Of a stretch of DNA of 64,000 nt, positions 18,281 through 28,173 are shown in pieces. The translations under genes and the position numbers were made by a program. The stretch is from contig NZ_CP031611.1 of NCBI RefSeq assembly GCF_001687475.2, positions 186,001-250,000 of the forward strand, written 5' to 3'. Origin of the DNA: Campylobacter hepaticus. GTDB lineage: Bacteria; Campylobacterota; Campylobacteria; Campylobacterales; Campylobacteraceae. Each line of letters begins with the position of its first letter. Position 1 is the stretch's first letter. Under the pieces are notes generated by a model. It was given only the letters and a program-made list of their open reading frames with translations, searched no databases and was not told the origin of the DNA.

Positions 18281-18772
18281 TAAACATTCAAGCTTTAATT
18301 TTTCATTATCCATTATTCCTATATTTGAGTTTAAAACTTTTTGTGCAATTTCTTTAGCTTCATCCAAAGAATGCATTTTATAACTTCCGCATTGATAGAT
18401 ATTAAGTTCAGGAATTTGACTTTGATTTTGTATATTTAAAATATCTTTCATTGAGGCTTCCCAAGCTTTAGCAACATTTTTTTCATTTGGTGTGCCAATA
18501 AGACTCATATAAAAACCTGTACGACATCCCATAGGTGAAATATCGATAATTTCAACTGAATTCGAATTTAAATGATCTCTCATAAAACCTGCAAATAAAT
18601 GTTCTAAAGTGTGTGTACCTTTTTCACTCATTATATCTTTATTGGGTGTACAAAAACGTAAATCAAATACACTAATATTATCACCATTTGGTGTTTGCAT
18701 GATTTTAGCTAAACGCACAGCAGGTGCTGACATTTTAGTATGATCAACTTTAAAACTATCAAGTAATGGCAT
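18266..18772 (-). CDS. luxS: S-ribosylhomocysteine lyase LuxS
   Basis: This 168-residue metalloenzyme cleaves S-ribosylhomocysteine to homocysteine and the precursor of autoinducer-2, within the activated methyl cycle. The metal-binding [12 protein letters not shown] motif is present, the third ligand cysteine is in [15 protein letters not shown], and MGCRTGFYM holds the catalytic cysteine region. Length is normal. Homocysteine from this reaction can feed MetE encoded about 1 kb downstream on the same strand. It is divergent from gatB across a 124-base gap. Confidence 0.95.
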   Translation of the reverse strand: MPLLDSFKVDHTKMSAPAVRLAKIMQTPNGDNISVFDLRFCTPNKDIMSEKGTHTLEHLFAGFMRDHLNSNSVEIIDISPMGCRTGFYMSLIGTPNEKNVAKAWEASMKDILNIQNQSQIPELNIYQCGSYKMHSLDEAKEIAQKVLNSNIGIMDNEKLKLECLKLNP

Positions 18773-18896
18773 ATTAACTCCTTTATATTTTTGTTTTTTA
18801 AAAGATTATAGCATTTAAAACTAATATTTAAAGCCTTTCTAAAAGAAAAAACGATAAAATTTAAATTATTATAATATTTTCTTTGAAGGAAAAATA

Positions 18897-20315
18897 ATGT
18901 TTGAAGTCGTTATAGGACTTGAAGTTCATGCTCAACTTAATACTAAAACAAAAATTTTTTGTTCATGTGCAACTTCTTTTGGAGAAGATCCAAATATTAA
19001 TGTTTGTCCTACTTGTTTAGCTTTGCCAGGTGCTTTACCTGTTTTAAATGAAGAAGCTGTAAAAAAAGCTATAGCTTTTGGAAAAGCTATAAACGCAACT
19101 ATTAACAAAAAAAGTATTTTTAATCGTAAAAATTATTTTTATCCTGATCTACCTAAAGCTTATCAAATTTCACAATTTGATATTCCTATAGTAGAAAATG
19201 GAGAGCTTGTTATTAATATAAATGGAGAGCAAAAACGTATAGGGATTACAAGGGCGCATTTAGAAGAAGATGCGGGTAAAAGTATTCATGAAAGTGGGTT
19301 TTCTAAAGTTGATTTAAATCGTGCAGGAACGCCTTTGCTTGAAATAGTTAGTGAACCAGAGCTTAGAAGCAGTGATGAAGCTGTAGCTTATCTTAAAAAA
19401 TTACATGCTATTATACGTTTTTTAAATATTTCTGATGCAAATATGCAAGAAGGAAGTTTTAGGTGTGATGCAAATGTCAGTATAAGACCAAAAGGTGATA
19501 CTAAACTTTATACTAGGGTGGAAATTAAAAATCTTAATTCTTTTCGTTTTATTCAAAAAGCTATAGAATATGAAATAAAAAGACAAAGTGAGGCTTGGGA
19601 AGATGGGATTTATAAAGAAAAAGTAGTGCAAGAAACTAGACTTTTTGATACCACTTATTTGATTACAAAAAGCATGCGTGATAAGGAAGAGGCTACAGAA
19701 TATCGTTATTTTCCTGATCCTGATTTGTTGCCAGTTTTATTAAAAGATGAATTTTTAAATATAAAAATTCCTGAATTGCCTGATGAGAAAAAAATACGTT
19801 TTGTAAATGAATTAGGGATAAAAGAAAGCGATGCTGAAGTATTGATTAGTTCGCTTGAGATGAGTCGTTTTTTTGAAGATTTAATTTCTCAAAATTTAAA
19901 TCCTAAGCTTTGTGTGAATTGGTTAAATACTGAGCTTATGGGTTTATTAAAAGGTGATTTCACTATAGAAAATTCTCCTATTGATGCAAAAAAGCTTGGT
20001 AGTTTAATCAAACGTATAGAAGAGGGTATTATAAGTGCAAAAGCTGCTAAAGATGTCTTAGCTTATGTATTTGAAAATACAAATATTGATATTGATTTAG
20101 CTATAGATCAATTAGGACTTAAACAAGTTAGTGATGATTTGGCTATAGAAAAAGTGGTTGAACAAATTCTAAATGCAAATCCAAGCAAAGTTATAGAATA
20201 CAAAAATGGTAAAGATAAGCTTTTTGGTTTTTTTGTAGGTCAGATTATGAAAGAAAGTAAAGGTGCTTTTAATCCTACTAAAGTTAATACTATTTTAAAA
20301 GCAAAGCTTGATTGA
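18897..20315 (+). CDS. gatB: Aspartyl/glutamyl-tRNA amidotransferase subunit B
   Basis: This 472-residue subunit of GatCAB converts Glu-tRNA(Gln) and Asp-tRNA(Asn) to the amidated forms, needed where GlnRS or AsnRS is missing. The N-terminal [23 protein letters not shown] and [17 protein letters not shown] are diagnostic, with the zinc-binding cysteines visible. [12 protein letters not shown] and the C-terminal tRNA-binding YqeY-like tail are present. GatA and GatC are not in this window. An AAGGA ribosome site precedes the ATG. The stop TGA overlaps the gpsA ATG. Confidence 0.95.
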   Translation: MFEVVIGLEVHAQLNTKTKIFCSCATSFGEDPNINVCPTCLALPGALPVLNEEAVKKAIAFGKAINATINKKSIFNRKNYFYPDLPKAYQISQFDIPIVENGELVININGEQKRIGITRAHLEEDAGKSIHESGFSKVDLNRAGTPLLEIVSEPELRSSDEAVAYLKKLHAIIRFLNISDANMQEGSFRCDANVSIRPKGDTKLYTRVEIKNLNSFRFIQKAIEYEIKRQSEAWEDGIYKEKVVQETRLFDTTYLITKSMRDKEEATEYRYFPDPDLLPVLLKDEFLNIKIPELPDEKKIRFVNELGIKESDAEVLISSLEMSRFFEDLISQNLNPKLCVNWLNTELMGLLKGDFTIENSPIDAKKLGSLIKRIEEGIISAKAAKDVLAYVFENTNIDIDLAIDQLGLKQVSDDLAIEKVVEQILNANPSKVIEYKNGKDKLFGFFVGQIMKESKGAFNPTKVNTILKAKLD

Positions 20316-21211
20316 TGAATATAGCAATTATTGGTGCAGGAAAATGGGGTAGTGCTTTGCATGTGGCTTTAAGAGAAAACCATACTTGTTCGCTTAGTTC
20401 TGCTTGTGGGCGTAATGTAAAAGATTTTGTAAGTATTAAAGAAGCTTTAAATTGTGAATACCTTGTTTTTGCTTTGAGTTCTCAAGGAATTTATACATGG
20501 CTTAAAAAACATTTTATTTACAAAGGGCAAAAAATTTTAATAGCTTCAAAAGGGATACAAGATCAAACTTGTCAGTTTTTAGATGAAATTTTTTTAGATT
20601 TTATATCAAAAGATGATTTTTGTGTTTTAAGTGGACCTTCTTTTGCTAGCGAAGTAATGCAAAAACTTCCTACAGCTTTAATGATTAGCGGTAAAAATTT
20701 AGATCTTTGTGCAAAATTTGCAAGTTTTTTTCCTGATTTTATTAAAATTTATATCGATGATGATGTGCGTGGTGCTGAAATTTGCGGTGCTTATAAAAAT
20801 GTTTTAGCTATTGCAAGTGGGATTAGTGATGGTTTAAAATTGGGTAATAATGCAAGAGCAGCATTGATTTCAAGAGGACTTATAGAAATGCATCGTTTTG
20901 GAAAATTTTTTGGGGCCAAAGAAGAAACTTTTTTGGGTTTAAGTGGCGCGGGGGATTTGTTTTTAACAGCTTCTAGCGTGCTTTCTAGAAATTATCGTGT
21001 AGGTTTAGCTTTGGCTCAAAATAAAAGTTTAAAAGAAATTTTACAAGAATTACAAGAAGTGGCAGAAGGAGTAAAAACTGCTTATGCTATTGAAAAATTA
21101 GCAAAATTTAATGGGATTTATACCCCCATTGTTAATGAAATTGTAGAAATTTTTAAAGGTAAAAGTGTATATGAGGCAACACAAAATTTATTAAAACAAA
21201 ATTATAATTAA
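20315..21211 (+). CDS. gpsA: Glycerol-3-phosphate dehydrogenase [NAD(P)+]
   Basis: This 298-residue cytosolic enzyme makes sn-glycerol 3-phosphate from dihydroxyacetone phosphate for phospholipid synthesis. The Rossmann motif IIGAGKWGSALHVALRENH is at the N-terminus. The substrate region GPSFASEVMQKLPTA and the catalytic lysine region CGAYKNVLAIASGISDG follow, then GLSGAGDLFLTASS. I start it at the ATG at 20315, overlapping the gatB stop (TGATG), rather than at the TTG one codon upstream. Length is slightly short of the family but complete. Confidence 0.94.
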   Translation: MNIAIIGAGKWGSALHVALRENHTCSLSSACGRNVKDFVSIKEALNCEYLVFALSSQGIYTWLKKHFIYKGQKILIASKGIQDQTCQFLDEIFLDFISKDDFCVLSGPSFASEVMQKLPTALMISGKNLDLCAKFASFFPDFIKIYIDDDVRGAEICGAYKNVLAIASGISDGLKLGNNARAALISRGLIEMHRFGKFFGAKEETFLGLSGAGDLFLTASSVLSRNYRVGLALAQNKSLKEILQELQEVAEGVKTAYAIEKLAKFNGIYTPIVNEIVEIFKGKSVYEATQNLLKQNYN

Positions 21212-21219
21212 GGGTAAGC

Positions 21220-22389
21220 ATGGTAATTAAAAATGCAAAACTTTATGGAGATATTTTACAAGATGTAGAAATTCAAGAAGGAAAGATTAAAAATATTGGT
21301 TTAAAATTACAAGATGAGGAAGTAATAGATGCCAAGGGTATGACTTTACTTCCTTCTTTTGTAGATTTATGCGTGAATTTAAAAAATGATAAATTTTCTC
21401 TAACTCATTTAGATCTTGTTGAAAATGAATGTTTAAAAGCTGGAATTTCTTGTATAGTTTTGCGTGATTGTATGCATTTTGATGAAGAAAATTTTGTTTT
21501 ATTTTTACAAAATATTAGACAAAGAAGACTGAATTTTTTTTTAAGCATACGCGTTACTGATTCTAGAGATAAACTTAAAAATTTAGCTACTTTTTTAAAT
21601 AAAGGAGCTTGTGCTTTAGAGCTAGATAGTTCTTTAAGTGCAAATATTTTAAAAGTAAGTTCTCAATATGCTTTTATGAAAAATGTGCCACTATTTGTGC
21701 GTTGTTATGATGAAGATTTTGATGATAATGGGGTGATGAATGATTGTTTAACAAGTTTTGATTTGGGGCTTTCTGGCATGAGTAAGATTGCTGAAACAAG
21801 TCAAGTAGCTAAGATGAAAGAGCTTGCTAAATTTTATAAAAATAAGGTAGTTTTTGATCTTTTAAGTTTGCAAGACTCTTTAGAATTATTGCATGATACA
21901 GATTTAAAACTTGTAAGTATACATCATCTTATTAAAAATGATACAGCTTGCCAAAATTTTAATACAGCTGCTAAGCTTATGCCTCCTTTAAGAAGTAAGG
22001 AAGATGCTTTAGCTTTAAAAAATGCTTTAAAAGAAGGAAAAATCAATTTTTTAACTTCTTTGCATAGTCCTAAATCCTTTGTTTTAAAAGATTTGCTTTT
22101 TGATGAAGCAGCTTTTGGTATACATAGCATTTGTGAGTTTGTGAGTCTTTGTTATACTTTTTTAATTAAAGATGATTTTTTAACTTGGTATGAGCTTTGT
22201 CGTTTTACAAGTAAAAATCCTAGTGAATTTTTAGGGCTTAATAGCGGTATTATAGAAAAAGGAAAAGATGCAAATTTAATCCTTGTTGATGAAAATGAAA
22301 AAATTAATCTTCCGCAAAATTCTCTTTATGCACAGGATAGACTTTTTGGAAGTGTTAAGATGCATATGATTGAGGGAAAAATTTTATAA
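21220..22389 (+). CDS. pyrC2: Dihydroorotase-like protein lacking metal ligands (PyrC2)
   Basis: This 389-residue protein has the amidohydrolase/dihydroorotase fold. However, the metal-binding signature that should read D-x-H-x-H is DLCVNL here (about residues 49-54), with both histidines gone. The later D-H-A-P-type motif reads SLHSPKS, so the catalytic aspartate is also absent. The fold is otherwise recognisable: KLMPPLRSKEDALALKNALKEGKINFLTS and GKDANLILVDE. Such pseudo-dihydroorotases are known to bind and stabilise aspartate transcarbamoylase (PyrB) instead of catalysing, and that is the probable role. It follows gpsA by 8 bases and its ribosome site is GGGTAAG-like. No pyrB is nearby. 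Confidence 0.8.
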   Translation: MVIKNAKLYGDILQDVEIQEGKIKNIGLKLQDEEVIDAKGMTLLPSFVDLCVNLKNDKFSLTHLDLVENECLKAGISCIVLRDCMHFDEENFVLFLQNIRQRRLNFFLSIRVTDSRDKLKNLATFLNKGACALELDSSLSANILKVSSQYAFMKNVPLFVRCYDEDFDDNGVMNDCLTSFDLGLSGMSKIAETSQVAKMKELAKFYKNKVVFDLLSLQDSLELLHDTDLKLVSIHHLIKNDTACQNFNTAAKLMPPLRSKEDALALKNALKEGKINFLTSLHSPKSFVLKDLLFDEAAFGIHSICEFVSLCYTFLIKDDFLTWYELCRFTSKNPSEFLGLNSGIIEKGKDANLILVDENEKINLPQNSLYAQDRLFGSVKMHMIEGKIL

Positions 22390-22399
22390 AATAGATTTT

Positions 22400-23926
22400 T
22401 TAAATTTTTAAAGATAATTTAAAAGCTAAAAATATAAATGCTGCCATAATACCTGCAGCAGGTAAAGTAACAATCCACGCCAATCCTATAGGTTTCATCA
22501 TCATCCAATTTGCATTTTTATTATAAACTCCTATGCCTAAAATTGCTCCTATAAGTGTATGTGTAGAGCTTACTGGAATTCCAAATTGTGTTGCTAGGAG
22601 TATAACAATACTTGCCCCAAGTTCTGCAGAAAATCCTGTAGTAGGGCGTATGTTTGCTAGTTTTGAACCAACTGTAGTAATAACATCTTTACCTAAAAAC
22701 CAAAGTCCTGTGACTAAAGCAACTCCAAACATTGCTAAAGCTGCAAAAGGTACTGGAGAACTTGCGTTTATAGTGCTATTTTTTAAAACATCTAAAATAG
22801 CTGCAAAGGGTCCAATAGCATTGGCTATATCATTAGCACCATGAGAAAAGGCGAAACTTGATGCGGTAAAGATTTGAAACCATGAAAAAATTCTGTCTGT
22901 GGTTTTATTAAGTTCTGTTTTTTTTACAATTTTAACTATAGCAAATGTTCCAACATAGCTTATAGTTCCTACGGTTCCTATAATCCAAAAATTTTGTAAA
23001 ATATTTAGGGTATTTACATTGTTTAAACTTTTAAATAAAATCATAGTGCAAATAATAATAGCACCAATGCAAGCAATAATAGGTATATGAGTTTTTAAAA
23101 TAGAATAAATATCGATATTTTTTTCTTGTTCTTTGAAATTTTTCATTTTATTTTTATAAACGCTATTGTTTTGATCTTCTTCTTCTAAAGCTATAGAAGT
23201 AAGTTCTTTAACTTGCTCTTGAAGAGTTTTGTTTTTAAGATCTAAAAGATATTGTTCTTTAAATTTCTTTTTTTCTTTTTTAATATTTTTTAAATTATTG
23301 TTAAGTTTTTCTGATGGTTTTAGAATTTTTTTATCTATATAAGAATAAATACTGTAAGCTACAATTCCACCTAAAAGAGGAGAAGCTATCCATGAAATAA
23401 CAATTTTTAAAATTTCACTCCATTGAACCATTGAAAGAGTTTGAATACCATCAAATTTTAAAAGTCCCATCATAATGCTAGCTCCTACAATTCCACCTAC
23501 TATACTATGGGTAGTTGATACAGGTAAGCCTTTTTTTGTTGCAATAAAAATCCAAATTCCAGAGCTTAAGAGTGCAGCAAGCATGATGATGACAAAAAGT
23601 ATAGGATCAAGGGAATTTGGGAAAATGACAATACCGCTACGTATAGTCTTAGTAACTTCTGCTCCAGCAAAAATTGCGCCACTAAGTTCAAATACAGCAG
23701 CAATAATTAAAGCTTGTTTAATTGTTACTGTTTTAGCGCCAACACTTGTTCCAAAAGAATTAGCAACATCATTTCCCCCTATGTTAAATGCCATAAAAAT
23801 ACCGAATATAGAAGCAAGAATAAAAAGAATTAATTGGTGTTGTGAAATATAACCAAAGCCCCATGTCATAAATGCAATAATACTAATAACAAAAATAATC
23901 AAAGCTATTAAATTATCTTTTTGCAT
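22400..23926 (-). CDS. pit: Inorganic phosphate transporter, Pit family
   Basis: This 508-residue inner-membrane symporter belongs to the PiT family, which imports phosphate (often as a metal-phosphate complex). The two inverted family repeats are visible: FNIGGNDVANSFGTSVGAK near the N-terminus and SHGANDIANAIGPFAA in the C-terminal half. Between them lies a long charged, lysine-rich cytoplasmic loop (about residues 210-275). I start it at the ATG at 23926 (MQKDNLIALI), preceded by AAGG. The in-frame ATG 11 codons earlier has no good site and would add a polar tail. No PhoU/YkaA-type regulator gene is adjacent. Confidence 0.87.
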   Translation of the reverse strand: MQKDNLIALIIFVISIIAFMTWGFGYISQHQLILFILASIFGIFMAFNIGGNDVANSFGTSVGAKTVTIKQALIIAAVFELSGAIFAGAEVTKTIRSGIVIFPNSLDPILFVIIMLAALLSSGIWIFIATKKGLPVSTTHSIVGGIVGASIMMGLLKFDGIQTLSMVQWSEILKIVISWIASPLLGGIVAYSIYSYIDKKILKPSEKLNNNLKNIKKEKKKFKEQYLLDLKNKTLQEQVKELTSIALEEEDQNNSVYKNKMKNFKEQEKNIDIYSILKTHIPIIACIGAIIICTMILFKSLNNVNTLNILQNFWIIGTVGTISYVGTFAIVKIVKKTELNKTTDRIFSWFQIFTASSFAFSHGANDIANAIGPFAAILDVLKNSTINASSPVPFAALAMFGVALVTGLWFLGKDVITTVGSKLANIRPTTGFSAELGASIVILLATQFGIPVSSTHTLIGAILGIGVYNKNANWMMMKPIGLAWIVTLPAAGIMAAFIFLAFKLSLKI

Positions 23927-24067
23927 TGATAAACCTTTTTTAATTGTAATTATACACATATTTACTTTAAATTTGCAAATTTATTTTTTAAGTTTTACAA
24001 GATGTAATTTTTTATTTATGCTATTTTTCTATAATAAATTTTTATATATAAGTAAAGAAGGAATATA

Positions 24068-24880
24068 ATGAAGATGAAGAGTATTTTTTGTATAATAATA
24101 TTGTTTTCTTTATTAAATTCTGATGAGCTTGAAGATGCTTTAATGAAAAATAAACATAAAAATTCTTGGAAGCATTTTGATTATCAAAATATTAAAAAAG
24201 CACCAAAAATTCCAGAAGAAGATATAGATTTTAAAAATATTTTTAATAATTTGCTTTCAAAAACTTTAGAAAATAGCAATGGTATAGATAAAACAGATGG
24301 GAATTTGGATTTTAAAAATGAAAATGCTCGCATTAAAAATTTAAATTCTCTTTATGAAGGAGAGAATAATTCTTTGCTTTTTCAAAAAGAATTTTTTATA
24401 GCTGAAAATGATTATAATTATTCTGGCGGTTTAATTAATCGTTATGAAACGGAAAATTTTTTACTTGGAGTTAATGGTTTTATAGATAAGCAAAAAGAAC
24501 AAAAAGATATTAAAAGTTTTGGAGTGGAATTAGCTTATAGCAATTTAATAAAAGCTTATAGTAATTATTGTATACCCAATGAAGCAGATAATAATTTATA
24601 TCTTGGAGTAAGTTTTATAATTCCTACTTATACAGCTTTAATTTTTGATATTAGTAAAGATAATGATAAGATAAATTATCAAATATCATATTCTCCTTAT
24701 AAAGTATTTACTTTAAATTTATTGCATCGTGATTATAGTACACCTGAAAATATTGATGATACTGTAATTCAGATTGGATTTAAATTTAATTTTAAGGAGG
24801 ATTTTTTAAAGCAATTTAAAAAGAAAGATAATACTTTAAAAGAAATTAATCGATATGATTTCCTCCAAAGGATACATTAA
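24068..24880 (+). CDS. Exported protein resembling an inverse-autotransporter beta domain
   Basis: This 270-residue protein has a short signal (MKSIFCIIILFSLLNSDE). After a low-complexity linker rich in Asn and Lys, residues about 100-250 show short amphipathic strands: SGGLINRYETENFLLGVNGFIDK, FGVELAYSNLIKAYSNYCIP, ISYSPYKVFTLNLLHRDYS. This pattern (G-x-R, w/fLLGvN-x-F-x-D, yvk-l-y-sNYy-P, ysP-y-k-l) resembles the beta domain of intimin/invasin-type inverse autotransporters. The protein ends with a charged tail instead of the large passenger of intimin. Membership is inferred by eye. It overlaps the 3' end of the dctA pseudogene by 4 bases. Confidence 0.5.
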   Translation: MKMKSIFCIIILFSLLNSDELEDALMKNKHKNSWKHFDYQNIKKAPKIPEEDIDFKNIFNNLLSKTLENSNGIDKTDGNLDFKNENARIKNLNSLYEGENNSLLFQKEFFIAENDYNYSGGLINRYETENFLLGVNGFIDKQKEQKDIKSFGVELAYSNLIKAYSNYCIPNEADNNLYLGVSFIIPTYTALIFDISKDNDKINYQISYSPYKVFTLNLLHRDYSTPENIDDTVIQIGFKFNFKEDFLKQFKKKDNTLKEINRYDFLQRIH

Positions 24881-26250
24881 TTCATTCCTGCATTGTAAAA
24901 TTCTTCTGGATGATTAATAGCATAGTTAAATTTTTCCCAATCAATTTGTTTATCCCAAATTGCAACAATTAAGGCAGCAACGCTATTGCCACATAGATTG
25001 CCTACAGCTCTTATTTCAGACATGAATTTATCAACTCCTAAAAGAATGCTTATAGCAGCTACTGGTAAAACTTGTGCTAAACTTGCGTTTGCTTCAGAAA
25101 TATGCATATTCCCTAAAGCTGCTAAAGTACTTCCAAGTACGATAAAACCTGATCCAGTGACACCTACTGCACCTTTTGAGGCTATCATCAATACAATTAA
25201 AATGCTAATTTCATGAGTCAGACTTAAATTGACATTAAAAGCTTGTGCTAAAAAAATTAGACTCATAGCTAAATAAATATTAGTGCAATCAAGATTGAAG
25301 CTATATCCTGTAGGTAAAACAAGTCCTACTGTTGTTTTGATACTCCTGCTTTTTCAAGTTTACGCATTAAAGGAGCAAGAGCAGATTCGCTTGAGCTAGT
25401 TGCAAAGACAATTAATACTTCTCTTGAAATAAACCTCATAAATTTAAATATATTTACTTTTGCAAAATAACAAATTAAGCCTAAAATACCAAATATAAAT
25501 ATTAAACATGAAATTAACATAACTAAAAGTAAATAAGCTAAATTGATCAAAGAGCTAATACCATATTGTGCTATAAGTACTGCCATAGCTGAAAATGCAG
25601 CAATGGGACTAAAATACATGATAATTTGTAAAATTTTAAAAATTAAAATTTTGAATAACTTCAAAAACTCTTTGTATGGCTTGCTTATCCTGTGTTTTCA
25701 TTAAAGAAATGATTAAAGCGGTAATAATAGCAATGATTAAAACTTGTATAGTTTTTCCATCTGTAAAAGGTGTGATAATATCAGTAGGTATTGCATCTTG
25801 TAAAATATGCATAATTTCTGAACTAGCACTTATTTGATTAGTTTGAAGAATATATTTTTCTACAAGTTTAGAATCTAATTGATTAGGATCAAGATTCATA
25901 CCTTGCCCTGGTTGCATAATATTTGCCATAAAAATACCTATAGCTAGAGCAAATGTACTTACTATTTCAAAATAAATAACTGCTTTAATACCTAAGCTTC
26001 CAACTTTTTTTAAACTTTCAAGGCTTATAATACCTAAAACTAAAGTTACAAAAATAATAGGACCAATGAGAATTTTTAAAGCATGGATAAAATAATCAAC
26101 TCCTGGTTTGCTAATAAGAGCTAATTCTTTATTAGTATAACCAAGTATAATATCTGCTATGATACCTATAATTACCCAAAATCCAAGACTTTTTAAGATG
26201 CGTTTCAGGGAAGGTTTATTTTGTATGAAAGTTTGATTTAAATTTTCCAA
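24877..26250 (-). pseudogene. dctA: C4-dicarboxylate transporter DctA, two frameshifts
   Basis: Three fragments together make a DctA/DAACS-family transporter of about 458 residues, which imports succinate, fumarate, malate and aspartate with protons or sodium. The likely start is TTG at 26250, after AAGGAG. Fragment 1 (KRILKSLGFWVIIGIIADI... to FEVIQNFNF) stops after a 1-base gain near 25640. Fragment 2 (FKILQIIMYFSPIAAFSAMAVLI to REVLIVFATSSSESALAPLMRKLEKAGVSKQ) carries the serine-rich TSSSESAL motif. It stops after a 1-base loss near 25338. The frame that follows reads TVGLVLPTGYSFNLDCTNIY and the normal end. All key motifs survive, so inactivation looks recent. Confidence 0.9.
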
Positions 26251-26779
26251 GATTAATACGCTCCTTAAAATTTTAAACAAAAAGTAAGTTTAATGTTTAA
26301 TTAATAAATTTTTAATTTTAATAGAAAATAAATTTTATAAAATTATAAAAAATCTTTTTTTAAAAATATTTTAATTATAATTTTTTTAATCAATTATATA
26401 TAATAATATTTAATAAAATAAATGTGAAATGTATATTTTTTAGTTGAAAAATATACATTAAAAATTTAGTCTAAATAATTAAAATTATGTATCATGGATA
26501 ATCAATATGAAGTTTTTTATTAAAATAATATATCAAATCCAATTGATTTTTAATTTTATTTTAGTAGATATAAAAAACTTTAATTTAAGTGTTGTATAAC
26601 TTATCTAAAAGAGTATTGCAAGCTTACTTTTAATTTACAATAAAATATCAAATTAAGATATATTTAATCTTTTAATTATATAATTTTCTATACTTAAAGT
26701 TAAAGTAATATATTACTAAAAGATTACTTTAATTTATAAAACTTCAAAAATTTTTTAAAATTTAAGGATTGATTGTTTT
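26251..26779. other. AT-rich gap between dctA and cetA remnants
   Basis: About 530 bases have no credible gene. In NCTC 11168 I recall a further PAS-domain gene (Cj1191c, cetC) here, in the same orientation as cetA. I see no PAS signature in any frame, so it is absent or eroded beyond recognition. The stretch is extremely AT-rich. A hairpin lies at 26428-26459, and AAGGA at 26764-26768 serves the cetA start at 26780. Confidence 0.5.
26428..26459. terminator. Hairpin of unknown role upstream of cetA
   Basis: A perfect 13-bp inverted repeat (AATGTATATTTTT / AAAAATATACATT) has a 6-base loop. It is AT-rich, and on both strands the sequence after it is A- and T-rich but without a long T run. It may be the terminator of a lost gene in this gap. 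Confidence 0.35.
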
Positions 26780-28160
26780 ATGATAAAAAATGGATTGCTA
26801 CTTGCTATTTTTTTAATTATTTTAAGTATTTTAAGTATTGCTTTTATTCATAATTTATCTTGGAATATTGATTTTGATTTTAATTGCTATTTTAATAATT
26901 TATCTTATTATTTATTATAAAGATGAGCAAATAATGATAGATAAATTTCAAATTCTTTCTAAAGAATTAAAAGAGGGTAATTTTGATAATAGAATCATTT
27001 ATATTAAAACAAAAAATAAGAAATTAGCTAAAATAGCTAATAATCTTAATAATACTATTGATAGACTTGAAGCATATTTAAGAGAAATCAATACTTCTAT
27101 TTTATGTTCTCAAAAAGGTGAATTTTACCGTAAAGCTTTGCCTGAAGGTTTAAAAGGAATTTTTGCTTATAATATTAAATTTATTAATCAAGCTTTATTT
27201 AATATCGAACTTAGGGCAAAAACTATTTTTAAAAATGCTTTATCGAAAACTTTAATGGATTTAAGTCTTGGAAGTCAAAATAAAGATATGTCTGAAATTT
27301 CCTTTTCATTAAATGAAGATATTAATTTAATGCAAGAAGTATATCAAATAGTTGATGTGATTACTCATACAGCGACAGAAAATGGTTTAGAAATTCATTC
27401 TTTGAGTAAAGCAATGCATTCTTTAATGGAAGGTGTTAATCTAAGTAAGGATATGATACAAACTTTTGTGACTAATTCTCAAAATATCACTTCTATTGTT
27501 GAAATAATACATGGTGTTGCTGAAAAAACAAATCTTTTAGCATTAAATGCGGCTATTGAAGCAGCAAGAGCTAAAGAATATGGTAGAGGTTTTGCAGTTG
27601 TGGCTGATGAAATAAGGAAATTAGCAGAAAGAACTCAAAAGTTAACTTATGAAATTACTATTGTAATGCATACCATGCAACAAGATTTTATAAATATTCA
27701 AAATGGTAGTGAGCAGGTTTTTAATATTGTTAGTAAATCCGAAAAAAGGATTGATAAATTTTCTCAAGCTTTTAAACATTTAGAGGAAAATAGTGCTAAA
27801 CTTGGTGTTAGTTTTGGATCTTTTGCCAAAAGATTAATTTTATCTGTGGTAAAAATTGATCATATTCTTTATAAATCAAATGTATATTTAAATTTAAATG
27901 GAGGTAAGCAATTTGATTTTAAGACCATGCATCCAATTTCTAGTCTTTGTGAAGATAAGAGAATTCAAAGTATTATTAATGAACTAAGCTCTGAAATAGA
28001 ATTAAATTCAGGAAAAGAATTTATAAGAAATAGTGCTAAAAAAGCTATAGAAAATTCAAATCAAGATTATATAGATCAAAAGATGTATGATATTATTGTA
28101 AGAGATGTTAAAGCATTTGAGCAAAAAAGTAGTGAAATTTTGAATAAATTAAAATTATAA
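26780..28160 (+). pseudogene. cetA: Energy-taxis transducer CetA, probable N-terminal frameshift
   Basis: The gene encodes the CetA (Tlp9) signal transducer, which pairs with CetB to steer cells by energy state. From the ATG at 26780 (AAGGA upstream) the frame reads [22 protein letters not shown] and then drifts to a stop at 26918. The other frame, open from about 26835, continues the hydrophobic hairpin ([19 protein letters not shown]), then IYYKDEQ and a full signalling domain with [26 protein letters not shown]. Removing one T at about 26841-26844 joins both frames into a 459-residue protein, the length I recall for CetA. The alternative is a functional 440-residue form starting at TTG 26838, but that start has no ribosome site. 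Confidence 0.65.
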
Positions 28161-28173
28161 ATTAAGGATGGAA

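Noticed and set aside
26281-26779. Eroded cetC (PAS) gene
   Set aside because: No PAS motif was seen in any frame. The gap is too AT-rich to support a claim without alignment.
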